Below, in pieces: positions 13,547 to 22,165 of a stretch of DNA of 27,038 bases. Position numbers and translations under genes: made by a program. The stretch's first letter is position 1, and the number at the start of each line of letters is the position of its first letter. The notes beneath the pieces are model-generated. The model ran no database searches. It was not told the DNA's origin and saw only the letters and a program-made list of their open reading frames with translations. Source of the DNA: Leptospira sp. (GTDB lineage: Bacteria; Spirochaetota; Leptospiria; Leptospirales; Leptospiraceae); NCBI GenBank assembly GCA_027531445.1, contig JAPZRK010000009.1:1-27038 (forward strand), read 5' to 3'.

Positions 13547-15151
13547 TTATTTGATTGAGTCTTTGAGTGACTTAACGAGAGTCGTAAACTCTTTTAATGA
13601 AGCTTTCTTTTGTGTTTCCGTCCATCCTAGTTCTTTTGCGAGTATTTTAGAGACCGGTTCCGCAAGGCTGCTAGCCAAATCTAAATCTTGGAAGAGGGTT
13701 CGGAACCTGCGAGCTAAGACATCACAGACAGACAATGCAAATTCTTTTTTAACAAAGTGAATCACTTCTTCTTCGAAGTAACCTGTTCCTTTTTTGATTT
13801 CTTTGGGTTTTTTACCTAGGATGGTTTCTGCTTCTCCACCAAACGTATCAGCGAGTCTTAAAGCGGTGCTGTCAGTAAATCCATAGACCGATTGTAATTT
13901 TCTGAATAAATCTTTAGTGTAACCAAGGGCACCGGGAAATGCATAATTATAAGTCATACACTCACTTCGATCTGGGAGATTTGATTCTTCGATCAAACGA
14001 TTTGTTAAGTCTTCGCCCATCTTTCTGTAAGTAGACCATTTCCCTCCAGACATTGTAACAAGCCCTGAATCGGAAACAAGAATTGCTTCTTCTCTAGATA
14101 TGGCTTTTGTATTTTTATTTCCTTCTAGAGAGATGAGAGGACGGAGTCCGCTAAACACGGATTCGATGTCATCTTTTGTAAGCTTTGCATCTAAATAATC
14201 GTTCCCCGTTTTGAGTAAAAAATCTACTTCATTGCCAAGAGGTAAAGGTTCGTCATCGATTGATTGGACAGGAGTATCAGTTGTCCCCATAAGAACTTTG
14301 CCTTCCCAAGGAATGATAAATACCACTCTCCCATCCGCCGTCTTTGGTATGATCATCGCTGTTTTGCAGGGAATTTTCTCTTTTGAAAAAACGAGATGGA
14401 TCCCTTGGCTAGGTGAGAGAACTGATGTGGCATTTTTGTCATCTAATTTTCGTATTTCGTCAATCCAAACGCCTGTTGTATTTGCGACTACCTTAGCTCT
14501 GACGTTAAACGGTTTTTTAGTAGTTAAATCTAATGCTTCTACACCTACGATTCTTCCACCTTCCTTGATAAATCCAATCACTTTGGAACGAGTGAGAATC
14601 GTAGCACCTGCCTCCTTGGCTCCGCGGACAGTTGCAATGTTCAGTCTGGAATCATTAAATTGTGCATCATAGTATTTGATCCCACCTTTTAGTTTTTCCT
14701 TTTTTACAGATGGGAATAAATCTAAGGCTATCTGTTTTGAAACACGCTCATGGCCTGGCACTGTGGACGTTCCCGCAAGAAGGTCATACATTGTTAAACC
14801 GATGGAAAAATATGGTTTTTCATACCACTTGTAAGTTGGCATAAGGAAGGGAAGCGGCTTTACCAAATGTGGTGCGTTTTTTAGCAAACGTTTCCTTTCC
14901 GTTAAGGCTTCATGTATCAATTTGAAGTGGAATTGGGCAAGATAACGAACGCCTCCATGTATGAGTTTAGTGGAACGAGAGGAAGTCCCGCTGGAAATAT
15001 CTGCTTTGTCTAAAAGTGCGACTTTATATCCTCTCAACGAAGCATCGAGTGCCGTTCCGGCACCAGTGGCGCCACCACCTAGGATGAGGATATCATAATT
15101 TGTTTCGGAGAGGGATTTGATCGTATTTGCTCTTTCTTTGGATAGTGCCAT
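13547..15151 (-). CDS. glpD: FAD-dependent glycerol-3-phosphate dehydrogenase
   Basis: This enzyme oxidises sn-glycerol 3-phosphate to dihydroxyacetone phosphate and passes electrons to the quinone pool at the inner membrane. It links glycerol and lipid use to gluconeogenesis, fitting the FBPase in the same window. The 534-residue protein has an N-terminal FAD-binding Rossmann motif, YDILILGGGATGAGTALDAS (about 18-37). The family phrase TSSRSTKLIHGGVRYL follows, then later PWEGKVLMGTTDTP and GLVTMSGGKWSTYRKM. The C-terminal cap domain, ending near SLAEPVSKILAKELGWT, is complete. Its start is divergent from tyrS with 92 bases between. No frameshift or missing motif is seen. Confidence 0.95.
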   Translation of the reverse strand: MALSKERANTIKSLSETNYDILILGGGATGAGTALDASLRGYKVALLDKADISSGTSSRSTKLIHGGVRYLAQFHFKLIHEALTERKRLLKNAPHLVKPLPFLMPTYKWYEKPYFSIGLTMYDLLAGTSTVPGHERVSKQIALDLFPSVKKEKLKGGIKYYDAQFNDSRLNIATVRGAKEAGATILTRSKVIGFIKEGGRIVGVEALDLTTKKPFNVRAKVVANTTGVWIDEIRKLDDKNATSVLSPSQGIHLVFSKEKIPCKTAMIIPKTADGRVVFIIPWEGKVLMGTTDTPVQSIDDEPLPLGNEVDFLLKTGNDYLDAKLTKDDIESVFSGLRPLISLEGNKNTKAISREEAILVSDSGLVTMSGGKWSTYRKMGEDLTNRLIEESNLPDRSECMTYNYAFPGALGYTKDLFRKLQSVYGFTDSTALRLADTFGGEAETILGKKPKEIKKGTGYFEEEVIHFVKKEFALSVCDVLARRFRTLFQDLDLASSLAEPVSKILAKELGWTETQKKASLKEFTTLVKSLKDSIK

Positions 15152-15243
15152 TCTTTGTTTTTGCTTTTCTTGCCTGTAGAGATTCTTAGGTAACTATTGG
15201 CAAATATCACCATTTCATCCATCTAAAATTTACAAAAATAAAC

Positions 15244-16470
15244 ATGAAAACCGAAGCACAGATACAGTCCGAATTAGAAAAAATTCGAAGAGGCGCAGTC
15301 GAAATCATTAGTGAGAAAGAACTTGCTGAGAAACTATCAAAAAAGCCAGTCTTGAAGGTAAAGGCGGGATTTGATCCCACAGCTCCTGATTTACATCTCG
15401 GACATTTTGTACTCCTTCGCAAATTGAGACACTTTCAGGAATTAGGTCATGAGATAAATTTCTTGTTAGGTGACTTTACTGGGATGATCGGCGATCCTAC
15501 CGGCAAATCAGAAACAAGAAAACGTCTCACGAGAGAAGAAGTTCTCCAAAATTCTAAGACCTATCAGAAACAAGTTTTCAAAATACTGGATGAAACGAAG
15601 ACGAAGATTGTCTATAATTCCGAATGGTGCTCTCCATTAAAAATTGAAGACGTTTTGAGCCTAACAGCAAAGTATACGGTTTCACAAATGTTAGAAAGAG
15701 ACGACTTTACTAAAAGGTACAAATCAGGGAGTCCCATTTCAATCATTGAGTTTTTATATCCTCTGTTTCAAGGTTATGACTCCGTCGCATTACAAAGTGA
15801 TGTCGAGCTGGGCGGAACCGACCAAAAATTCAATTTATTAATTGGCCGAGATTTGCAACGTGAATATGGATTGGCACCTCAGTGTGTCGTCACCATGCCT
15901 TTACTTGTTGGTCTTGATGGTATCAAAAAGATGTCAAAATCACTCGGCAATTACATAGGAATCACGGAGCCACCGATCGATATCTATGGAAAGGTGATGT
16001 CGATCTCTGACGATTTGATGTGGAATTACTTTGAATTGCTAACGGACATTCCTCACGATCTGATCGAAGCAAAAAAAGCCGCAATTAAAAACAAATCGGC
16101 TCATCCCAAAGAAATCAAAACAGAACTCGCTTTGGAAATTATGGATCAGCTCCATCCAAAAGAAACAAATAGGGAAGCGGTCGAAGAGTGGGCCAAAATC
16201 CATAATACTAAGAATCGAGCTCTGCCAGATGAGATCAGAACAGAAACCATAGATCCAGCTTTGTTTTTGGACAAGCCCCCGCTATTACTGTCAATTTTAT
16301 CCCAATTGGAGTTTTTGCCCTCCACATCTGAGGGGCGAAGGCTCATTCAGGCAGGTGGTTTGTATCTAAATGAAGAAAAGTTATCAGATCCCAATTTAAC
16401 CTTAGAAAAGGGAAAAGAATACCTGATCCGACAAGGGAAAAAGGGCAAATTTTTAAAGATACTTACCTGA
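15244..16470 (+). CDS. tyrS: tyrosyl-tRNA synthetase
   Basis: This enzyme charges tRNA-Tyr with tyrosine in the cytosol. The 408-residue class I synthetase has the ATP-binding HLGH (51-54, HIGH equivalent) within FDPTAPDLHLGH. Tyr/tRNA contacts lie in FLLGDFTGMIGDPTGKSETR, the region QGYDSVALQSDVELGGTDQ is conserved, and KKMSKSLGNY (about 229-238) is the KMSKS loop. The KMSKS form rather than KFGKS places it in the TyrZ-like branch. A C-terminal S4-like RNA-binding domain occupies about 345-408. Length is normal. No strong SD precedes the ATG, and no T-box-like leader is seen in the 92-base gap. Confidence 0.96.
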   Translation: MKTEAQIQSELEKIRRGAVEIISEKELAEKLSKKPVLKVKAGFDPTAPDLHLGHFVLLRKLRHFQELGHEINFLLGDFTGMIGDPTGKSETRKRLTREEVLQNSKTYQKQVFKILDETKTKIVYNSEWCSPLKIEDVLSLTAKYTVSQMLERDDFTKRYKSGSPISIIEFLYPLFQGYDSVALQSDVELGGTDQKFNLLIGRDLQREYGLAPQCVVTMPLLVGLDGIKKMSKSLGNYIGITEPPIDIYGKVMSISDDLMWNYFELLTDIPHDLIEAKKAAIKNKSAHPKEIKTELALEIMDQLHPKETNREAVEEWAKIHNTKNRALPDEIRTETIDPALFLDKPPLLLSILSQLEFLPSTSEGRRLIQAGGLYLNEEKLSDPNLTLEKGKEYLIRQGKKGKFLKILT

Positions 16471-16534
16471 CTTCCTGAGTGAAGATTCACCTGGGCATTT
16501 TCCGATATATATGAATAAGGATTCTTATATCTAA

Positions 16535-17722
16535 ATGTCTCTAGATCCCACCCAAGAAGAAAAAGAAATTCAGGACATTGTTCATGAATTATCGAAAGAT
16601 ATAGAGAAGGATCGTAACTTCGCCAAAAAGGTGCAAAAATTCTTTTTGGTTACATTGGGTGTATCAGCCACAGTTGGACTGATCACTTTAGTCAGCTATT
16701 TACTCTATTTAAATTTTTATGTAACAAAACTCCAAACGGAAGTTAAACTCAAAGAAAAAAGCATTCAAGAGATGGAAGAAAGTCTCTCCTCTCTTATGTA
16801 CCAAGAACAATTACGTGAGGAACAATTCCTTCCTGTGGATACCGATTCCGATTCAGGACTACAAAAACAAGTAGAGGAGAACATCTCCTTTCTGAAAGAA
16901 GCGAGTAAAAATGCAAAAGGTAAAAATATCCTTCGTGGCAATGAAAAGCACAAAGAGATCGCCCTCACATTTGATTTGGCTACTGGTGAAGAACTTGGGA
17001 CACTTTTGAAATATATCAAAGACCATCAAATCCGAGTGACCGTATTTCTCTCGAACGAAAGACCTTCAGATACCAGCGGTTCCTTTTTCATTCGGCAAAA
17101 TTTAGATTTTATTAAGAAGCTCGCAAAAACCGGCAATGTGGAATTTGCAAATCATACCTGGAGTCATTTTAATTATTCCCGCTCCGTTTCGGAAACCTCT
17201 CAGAAGAGAAGAGTTGTGTTGGAATATCTTTCAAAACAAGTGTTAGATTTGACTCGTATGGCAGAAGAGTTGAAGCGAGTGGAAGATACTTTTTATGCAC
17301 TCACAAAACTGGAATTGAAAAAGTATTATCGGCTTCCATATGGCGCAATAAACCAATTGATACTTGATGCTCATGCTGTGATTGGGTATGATTCGCACAT
17401 TATGTGGTCACGCAATAATCGTGGTTCTTTGGATTTGCCAGATTACATTCACAAACAATTTTTATACCGTTCTCATGCGGGAAAAAAGGAAGTGGTGAAA
17501 AATCCATATTACAAAACTGGGCAGGAAACATTAGATTATTTGGATGCGTGGGAAACAAGTGATCCTAATGGTATGAATGGAGCGATCATACTTATGCACT
17601 TGGGTGGACCAAGAAAGTTTGATAAGCTAATGAATATTTTACCAGAATTTGTAACAAAGATGCAGAAAAAAGGGTATCACTTCGTAACATTAACGGAAGT
17701 TTTGAATGATACCGCAGACTAA
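16535..17722 (+). CDS. membrane-anchored NodB-type polysaccharide deacetylase, atypical metal motif
   Basis: This 395-residue protein has a cytoplasmic N-terminus (1-32), one membrane helix (about 34-60) and a coiled-coil-like stalk (about 62-85). A periplasmic NodB-homology deacetylase domain follows (about 140-390). Motifs seen are ALTFDLATG with Asp147 (motif 1), NHTWSH with His207 and His211 (motif 2), YRLPYG with Arg266 (motif 3) and LMHLGG with His355 (motif 5). Family members usually have TFDD in motif 1. Here the second, metal-ligating Asp is Leu148, so activity or metal use may differ. It probably acts on peptidoglycan or a surface glycan. SD AAGGA (16517-16521) lies 13 bases before the ATG. 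Confidence 0.85.
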   Translation: MSLDPTQEEKEIQDIVHELSKDIEKDRNFAKKVQKFFLVTLGVSATVGLITLVSYLLYLNFYVTKLQTEVKLKEKSIQEMEESLSSLMYQEQLREEQFLPVDTDSDSGLQKQVEENISFLKEASKNAKGKNILRGNEKHKEIALTFDLATGEELGTLLKYIKDHQIRVTVFLSNERPSDTSGSFFIRQNLDFIKKLAKTGNVEFANHTWSHFNYSRSVSETSQKRRVVLEYLSKQVLDLTRMAEELKRVEDTFYALTKLELKKYYRLPYGAINQLILDAHAVIGYDSHIMWSRNNRGSLDLPDYIHKQFLYRSHAGKKEVVKNPYYKTGQETLDYLDAWETSDPNGMNGAIILMHLGGPRKFDKLMNILPEFVTKMQKKGYHFVTLTEVLNDTAD

Positions 17723-17736
17723 TAAATAATCTGCGG
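17712..17736. terminator. hairpin overlapping a stop codon, convergent terminator
   Basis: CCGCAGA (17712-17718) pairs exactly with TCTGCGG (17730-17736) across an 11-base loop that contains the TAA of the deacetylase gene. A pyrimidine-rich run follows. It also lies 7 bases past the RND transporter stop on the other strand, so it can serve both converging transcripts. Confidence 0.65.
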
Positions 17737-17742
17737 CTTCCT

Positions 17743-20700
17743 TTAGCGCCTTATCATTCTCAAATTCAAGGCTTTCATCTTTACGCCTGCCCATTCCATA
17801 AAGTCATAGGTAGTCAGGTAAAACACAGGTACCATGATGAGCGTGATAAAGGTAGCAAATGCGAGCCCCCACCCAAAAGCGAGAGCCATAGGAACAAGGA
17901 ACGGGTCTCTCCCTCCAATACCATAAGCTGTAGGAAGTAATCCCAAAACGGTAGTTACCGTTGTTAAGATAACGGCTCGTAGACGGATCGATCCTGTTTC
18001 CATAAGTAGGTCGTAGGATTTATAGTTTGGATTCTCTAATTTGAGCTGGTTTGCACAATCCACGAGTACAATGGAGTCGTTCACGACGACTCCAGCTAGA
18101 CCAATGATACCCAGAAAGGAAAGAAAGGAGAGGGGTTGTCCATGTAATAGAAAGGCAAAGATCACACCAATGACGGCAAATGGAATGGCACTCATTACGA
18201 TGAATGGTTGAGTGAGTGATTTAAAGAGGGAAGCAAGGATCATGTAGATGATGATGAGGCCAACTCCAAAAGCTCTACCAAGTGAGGCCATTGATTCTTC
18301 TGTATCTTTGTTTTCACCAGAAAAACGGACGGTATACCCTGGATACTTTTTGATGATATCTCCAGCGAGCACCTTGGCATCTGTGTTGACCTTTCTTGAT
18401 GTAGTCATGGTCTCATCGATGTTAGCTGTGATTGTTAATAACCTTTTCCCATCAAGGTGGTTGATCGATGCCCTGCCAGGTGAACGAGTGAAATCAGTAA
18501 GTCTTGAAACTGGGATCAAATTCCCAGATAAATTATTCACGTAAACATCGTCCAAATGGCTTAAAGAGTTTCTATACTGTTCGGGGAATCGAACTCGAAC
18601 GTCGACTTCCTCATCTGCTCGTTTGATTTTTGTAGAGACTGCACCTTGTAATGCTGTGTTGATCGCAAGAGAAACCGACTGAACACTTACTCCAGCAAAA
18701 GATGCTAATGATTCGTTGACTGTGACTCGTATCTCATCTTTACCTTCATTAAAATCATCCCCAATGTCTACAACTCCTGGAAGTTTTGCGAGGACATCTT
18801 TGTATTCCAAACCGATCTTTTGAAGGGTATTAAAATCATCACCTTTGATCTCAATGGCAACTGGTTTTCCTACGGGTGGACCACCAGCTAACTTTTCGAA
18901 CTCTAGATTGGTTAATCTTCCTTCAAGCGGTTTGTAAATTTCAGGGAATGGTAAAGTTGCAATCTCCACTGTTGAATTACGAGATGCATTTTCCTTGGCT
19001 AACTTTTCTTCTAACAAAAGAAGAGTTTTATCATTTAATAAGGATTTTGTATTGTGCCGAACGTATTCGATTATGGATTCGGTAGATCTATCTCTTGACT
19101 CTTCTGGAGTAAGAAAAACCATAATTTGGGCATAGTTCTTTCCTCTCTTTGTGAAAGGATCATTAGGATCTTTTTGAATGATCCCAATTCGAGAAATGTA
19201 ATTTTCTAATTCTTCTTTGGGAAGAGATTTGATTACATGTTCAATGGCTTGGATGAATTTATCTGTTTCTTCTAGAGTCAGACCAGTTTCTGCTGTCACT
19301 CTTACTTGAAACGTTTCTACAGCTCCAGGAAACAATTTAAACTTTCCAAATTTGCCTTGTAAAATGAGTGAGAAAACAAACAGAAGGAGGAGTCCACCAA
19401 TCATGTAGAGCTTTTTGTGAAGAGCAAACGAAAGCGAAGGTAAATAAACTTTATTCTTAAAGTTCGTAAACCAGTGAGATTCGTCTTTTACTTCTCCTTT
19501 TAAATTTGTTGATTTACTCACATCATACAAGTGAGACGGCAACATAAAAAAGGCCTCAAAGAGAGACGAGGAAAGTGATAAAATGACTACCATTGGAATC
19601 GATCCAATAAACTTTCCAAAAATTCCTGTCATAAACAACATCGGACCAAATGCGGCAATGGTAGTTGTGACGGTGGCAAGCACTGGTGCTAGAACTTCAG
19701 AAGTCCCTCGGAGTGCGGCTTCAAATGGAGCTTCGCCCATTTCCAAGTGGCGATATACATTTTCACAAATGATAATCGCATCATCTACAAGGATCCCGAC
19801 AACGATGATGAGCCCCATCATCGAGATCAAGTTGAGTGTCATTCCAAAGTAACTCATGGCGATGAAGGTCATTGCAATTGAGATAGGAATTCCAAGTGCC
19901 GTCATGAGAGCCATTCGCCATCCAAGAAAGACGAATAAAGATGCAGTTACGAGTAATAACCCCGACATCGCATTCGAAGTTAAAACACCCAATCTGCGAC
20001 GAATGTATTTTGAAAGATCGTTGACAAATGCATGTTTGATGGTTCCATCTGTCGTTTCTAAAAATTCAAGTACGACTCTTTTTGATTCATCGACCACATT
20101 GATTGCATCTGATTTTTCACGTTTGATGATGGTAAGGGCAATGGCAGTTTCGCCGTTTGATTTATCTAGATAATCCGAGTCTTCGAATCCTTCCGTAACC
20201 TTTGCGATATCTTTGACTCGAACTGATCTACCCGCATCATTTGTTCTTACAAAAACATTTTCTATTTCCTCTGCAGTATCGAATTCTCCAACGGTTCTAA
20301 CGATGATTTCTTTTGATTTTTCGGAGATATTGCCACCAGGGAAATTGATATTTCTAAGTCTGAGTGAATTTACTACCTGAGTTGAAGAAATGGAAAAAGC
20401 ACGTAATTTTTCAGGATCTAAGTCCACTTTCATTTCACGTTCACGCCAACCACGTTTGGTGATACGAGCAACGGATGGAATATCTTTTAACTTATTTTCT
20501 AAAAGTTTTGCCTGATCTCGAAGTTGTTTTGCGGTAAGAACAGGTACACCATCTTTAACGGTGCTTGTTAGATGAACTTCGATTACAGGTTGTCTTGCTG
20601 TTGTAATTTCCGTTACAATTGGATCTTCTACAGCATCTGGTAAATCTTGAACACGGTCGATTGCCGATTTGATGTCATCTACAACTTTCTGGGTATTCTT

Positions 20701-21003
20701 GACATTTGGGTCGATCGTGATCACAATACCAGATCTGTTTTCTAAAGAAGCAGATCGATATTCTTTGATCCCATCGACTTCCTTTATGGCATCTTCGAGT
20801 GGTTTTGTGACCAATTTTTCCACATCGGCAGGTGAGGCACCCAAATAAATGGAAGTAACACTTACAATATCAAAATTGATATTTGGGAATGCTTCTCGGT
20901 TCATATTGGCGGCAGTAAAGCCACCAACGAGCAAAATCAGAAACGTTAATAAATTAACAAATAAACTCTTGGAAAGAAAGTATTCTACGAAGGATGACCG
21001 CAT
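17743..21003 (-). CDS. RND-family efflux transporter (AcrB/HAE1-like)
   Basis: This 1086-residue inner-membrane pump subunit has the two-fold repeated RND layout. It has an N-terminal helix (LFVNLLTFLILLVGGF), a large periplasmic loop, a six-helix block, a second periplasmic loop and a final six-helix block. The proton-relay pair Asp407-Asp408 is present in GILVDDAIIICENVYRH. In the second half the helix reads GVVVNDSIVLVD, with Asn975 where AcrB has Lys, a substitution seen in many RND relatives. Substrate is unknown. No membrane-fusion or outer-membrane partner gene is in the window. It follows def by 36 bases on the same strand and is probably co-transcribed. Confidence 0.93.
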   Translation of the reverse strand: MRSSFVEYFLSKSLFVNLLTFLILLVGGFTAANMNREAFPNINFDIVSVTSIYLGASPADVEKLVTKPLEDAIKEVDGIKEYRSASLENRSGIVITIDPNVKNTQKVVDDIKSAIDRVQDLPDAVEDPIVTEITTARQPVIEVHLTSTVKDGVPVLTAKQLRDQAKLLENKLKDIPSVARITKRGWREREMKVDLDPEKLRAFSISSTQVVNSLRLRNINFPGGNISEKSKEIIVRTVGEFDTAEEIENVFVRTNDAGRSVRVKDIAKVTEGFEDSDYLDKSNGETAIALTIIKREKSDAINVVDESKRVVLEFLETTDGTIKHAFVNDLSKYIRRRLGVLTSNAMSGLLLVTASLFVFLGWRMALMTALGIPISIAMTFIAMSYFGMTLNLISMMGLIIVVGILVDDAIIICENVYRHLEMGEAPFEAALRGTSEVLAPVLATVTTTIAAFGPMLFMTGIFGKFIGSIPMVVILSLSSSLFEAFFMLPSHLYDVSKSTNLKGEVKDESHWFTNFKNKVYLPSLSFALHKKLYMIGGLLLLFVFSLILQGKFGKFKLFPGAVETFQVRVTAETGLTLEETDKFIQAIEHVIKSLPKEELENYISRIGIIQKDPNDPFTKRGKNYAQIMVFLTPEESRDRSTESIIEYVRHNTKSLLNDKTLLLLEEKLAKENASRNSTVEIATLPFPEIYKPLEGRLTNLEFEKLAGGPPVGKPVAIEIKGDDFNTLQKIGLEYKDVLAKLPGVVDIGDDFNEGKDEIRVTVNESLASFAGVSVQSVSLAINTALQGAVSTKIKRADEEVDVRVRFPEQYRNSLSHLDDVYVNNLSGNLIPVSRLTDFTRSPGRASINHLDGKRLLTITANIDETMTTSRKVNTDAKVLAGDIIKKYPGYTVRFSGENKDTEESMASLGRAFGVGLIIIYMILASLFKSLTQPFIVMSAIPFAVIGVIFAFLLHGQPLSFLSFLGIIGLAGVVVNDSIVLVDCANQLKLENPNYKSYDLLMETGSIRLRAVILTTVTTVLGLLPTAYGIGGRDPFLVPMALAFGWGLAFATFITLIMVPVFYLTTYDFMEWAGVKMKALNLRMIRR

Positions 21004-21039
21004 GGGTGTTTCCGCCTATATTAAAATCGTGTCAAAAAA

Positions 21040-21579
21040 TCAATCGAGAAGTTTACCCTCGGTTTCCACATCTTCATTAAACCCAAATAGCTTTGTGCTT
21101 TTTAATCTGTCCACGTAAAGAACTCCGAAAAGATGGTCACATTCGTGTTGCATCACGATGGCACGATATCCTTCAATGATTTCCTCGTGCGGTTGAAAGT
21201 TTTCATCAAACCACTTCATATTGATTTTTGAGGGCCTTTCGACAAACCCTCGCATACCTGGAACCGAAAGACAACCTTCCCAGAAACCATCCCCAGGGGG
21301 AAGAAGAGGTGTGATGATGGGATTGATGATCACTTGTTCAGGAACAGCAGGAGTACCTTTGTAGCGGTCATTATCATCCTCTTGGCCTACCACGACAATT
21401 TTTTTCAAAATACCAATTTGCGGGGCCGCTAAACCCACACCTTCTGCAAATCGCATGGTATCGAACATATCTCGAATCAGTTTTTTGAAGTCTTTTGTTC
21501 CAATTTCGGATTCTAGAACGTCATCGCTTGTGCGACGAAGAAGAGGGTTGCCAATACGTAAAATTTTTCTGACTGCCAT
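21040..21579 (-). CDS. def: peptide deformylase
   Basis: This enzyme removes the formyl group from the N-terminal methionine of nascent proteins and uses a metal ion (Fe2+ or similar). The 179-residue protein has all three motifs: GVGLAAPQIG (47-56), EGCLSVPG (101-108, metal ligand Cys103) and QHECDHLFG (144-152, His145, Glu146, His149). Length is normal for a bacterial type 1 deformylase. The ATG at 21579 heads a likely operon with the RND transporter 36 bases downstream. A tRNA-Ala gene lies upstream on the same strand. Nothing looks damaged. Confidence 0.96.
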   Translation of the reverse strand: MAVRKILRIGNPLLRRTSDDVLESEIGTKDFKKLIRDMFDTMRFAEGVGLAAPQIGILKKIVVVGQEDDNDRYKGTPAVPEQVIINPIITPLLPPGDGFWEGCLSVPGMRGFVERPSKINMKWFDENFQPHEEIIEGYRAIVMQHECDHLFGVLYVDRLKSTKLFGFNEDVETEGKLLD

Positions 21580-21701
21580 AGGGTCTTAAGTATTAGATTG
21601 TAAAATGGGTCTAGGGGATCAAGTGATCTAGAAAATTATAATCGAAAAAGCATTTGACACTGAAAGGAAAATTAACATATTTTTAGCAAGAGAAGGGATT
21701 A

Positions 21702-21775
<74 letters not shown>

Positions 21776-21846
21776 AGACACCTCCAGGGTTTGGGAAATG
21801 CGAAGACTGTCAATGCAAAGAATCCACGAAAGGGGTAACATTTCCA

Positions 21847-22152
21847 ATGAGTCAAGAAATCATCGAAGACCTGAACAAAAAGTTAAAAATTCAATCCGAT
21901 ATCATCAAAGGTTACGAGAAAGTTTTAAGACTCAACGAACAAGAGTTATCAAATGCTGACGAAATCATCCGTATGTATGAGCAGATTATTGATTATTCTC
22001 GTTCAGAATTAAGAGAAGCCAAAGAAACAGTTCAAGCTAGTTCCATGGTCTCGAACCTAAGTCGGGAAGAGTTGATGTCTGCCTTCGACAAAATCAAATC
22101 GTTAGAAGAAGCGAATCGTAAATTACGTGAAGAATCGCTGAAGTTTTCCTAA
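21847..22152 (+). CDS. small coiled-coil protein at the head of a signalling operon
   Basis: This 101-residue protein, starting at ATG 21847 with AGGGG (21831-21835) 11 bases upstream, is almost wholly Glu/Lys/Leu/Ile with heptad periodicity and no signal peptide. It is therefore a cytosolic coiled coil. It lies 13 bases before the phosphatase-kinase gene and is surely co-transcribed. A scaffold or oligomerisation partner for that sensor protein is a reasonable inference, but no known family is recognised. No Cys or catalytic motif is present. Confidence 0.75.
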   Translation: MSQEIIEDLNKKLKIQSDIIKGYEKVLRLNEQELSNADEIIRMYEQIIDYSRSELREAKETVQASSMVSNLSREELMSAFDKIKSLEEANRKLREESLKFS

Positions 22153-22165
22153 GCTACCGCTTTCA

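Noticed and set aside
14211..14672. 153-codon plus-strand frame
   Set aside because: Antisense to the well-conserved core of glpD with no ribosome site.
19583..20173. Two plus-strand frames of 89 and 105 codons
   Set aside because: Antisense to conserved membrane segments of the RND transporter; composition is that of reverse-complemented hydrophobic helices.
21610..21632. Imperfect inverted repeat between def and tRNA-Ala
   Set aside because: Needs a three-base bulge and has only a short T-run on the minus strand; not strong enough to list as the tRNA terminator.
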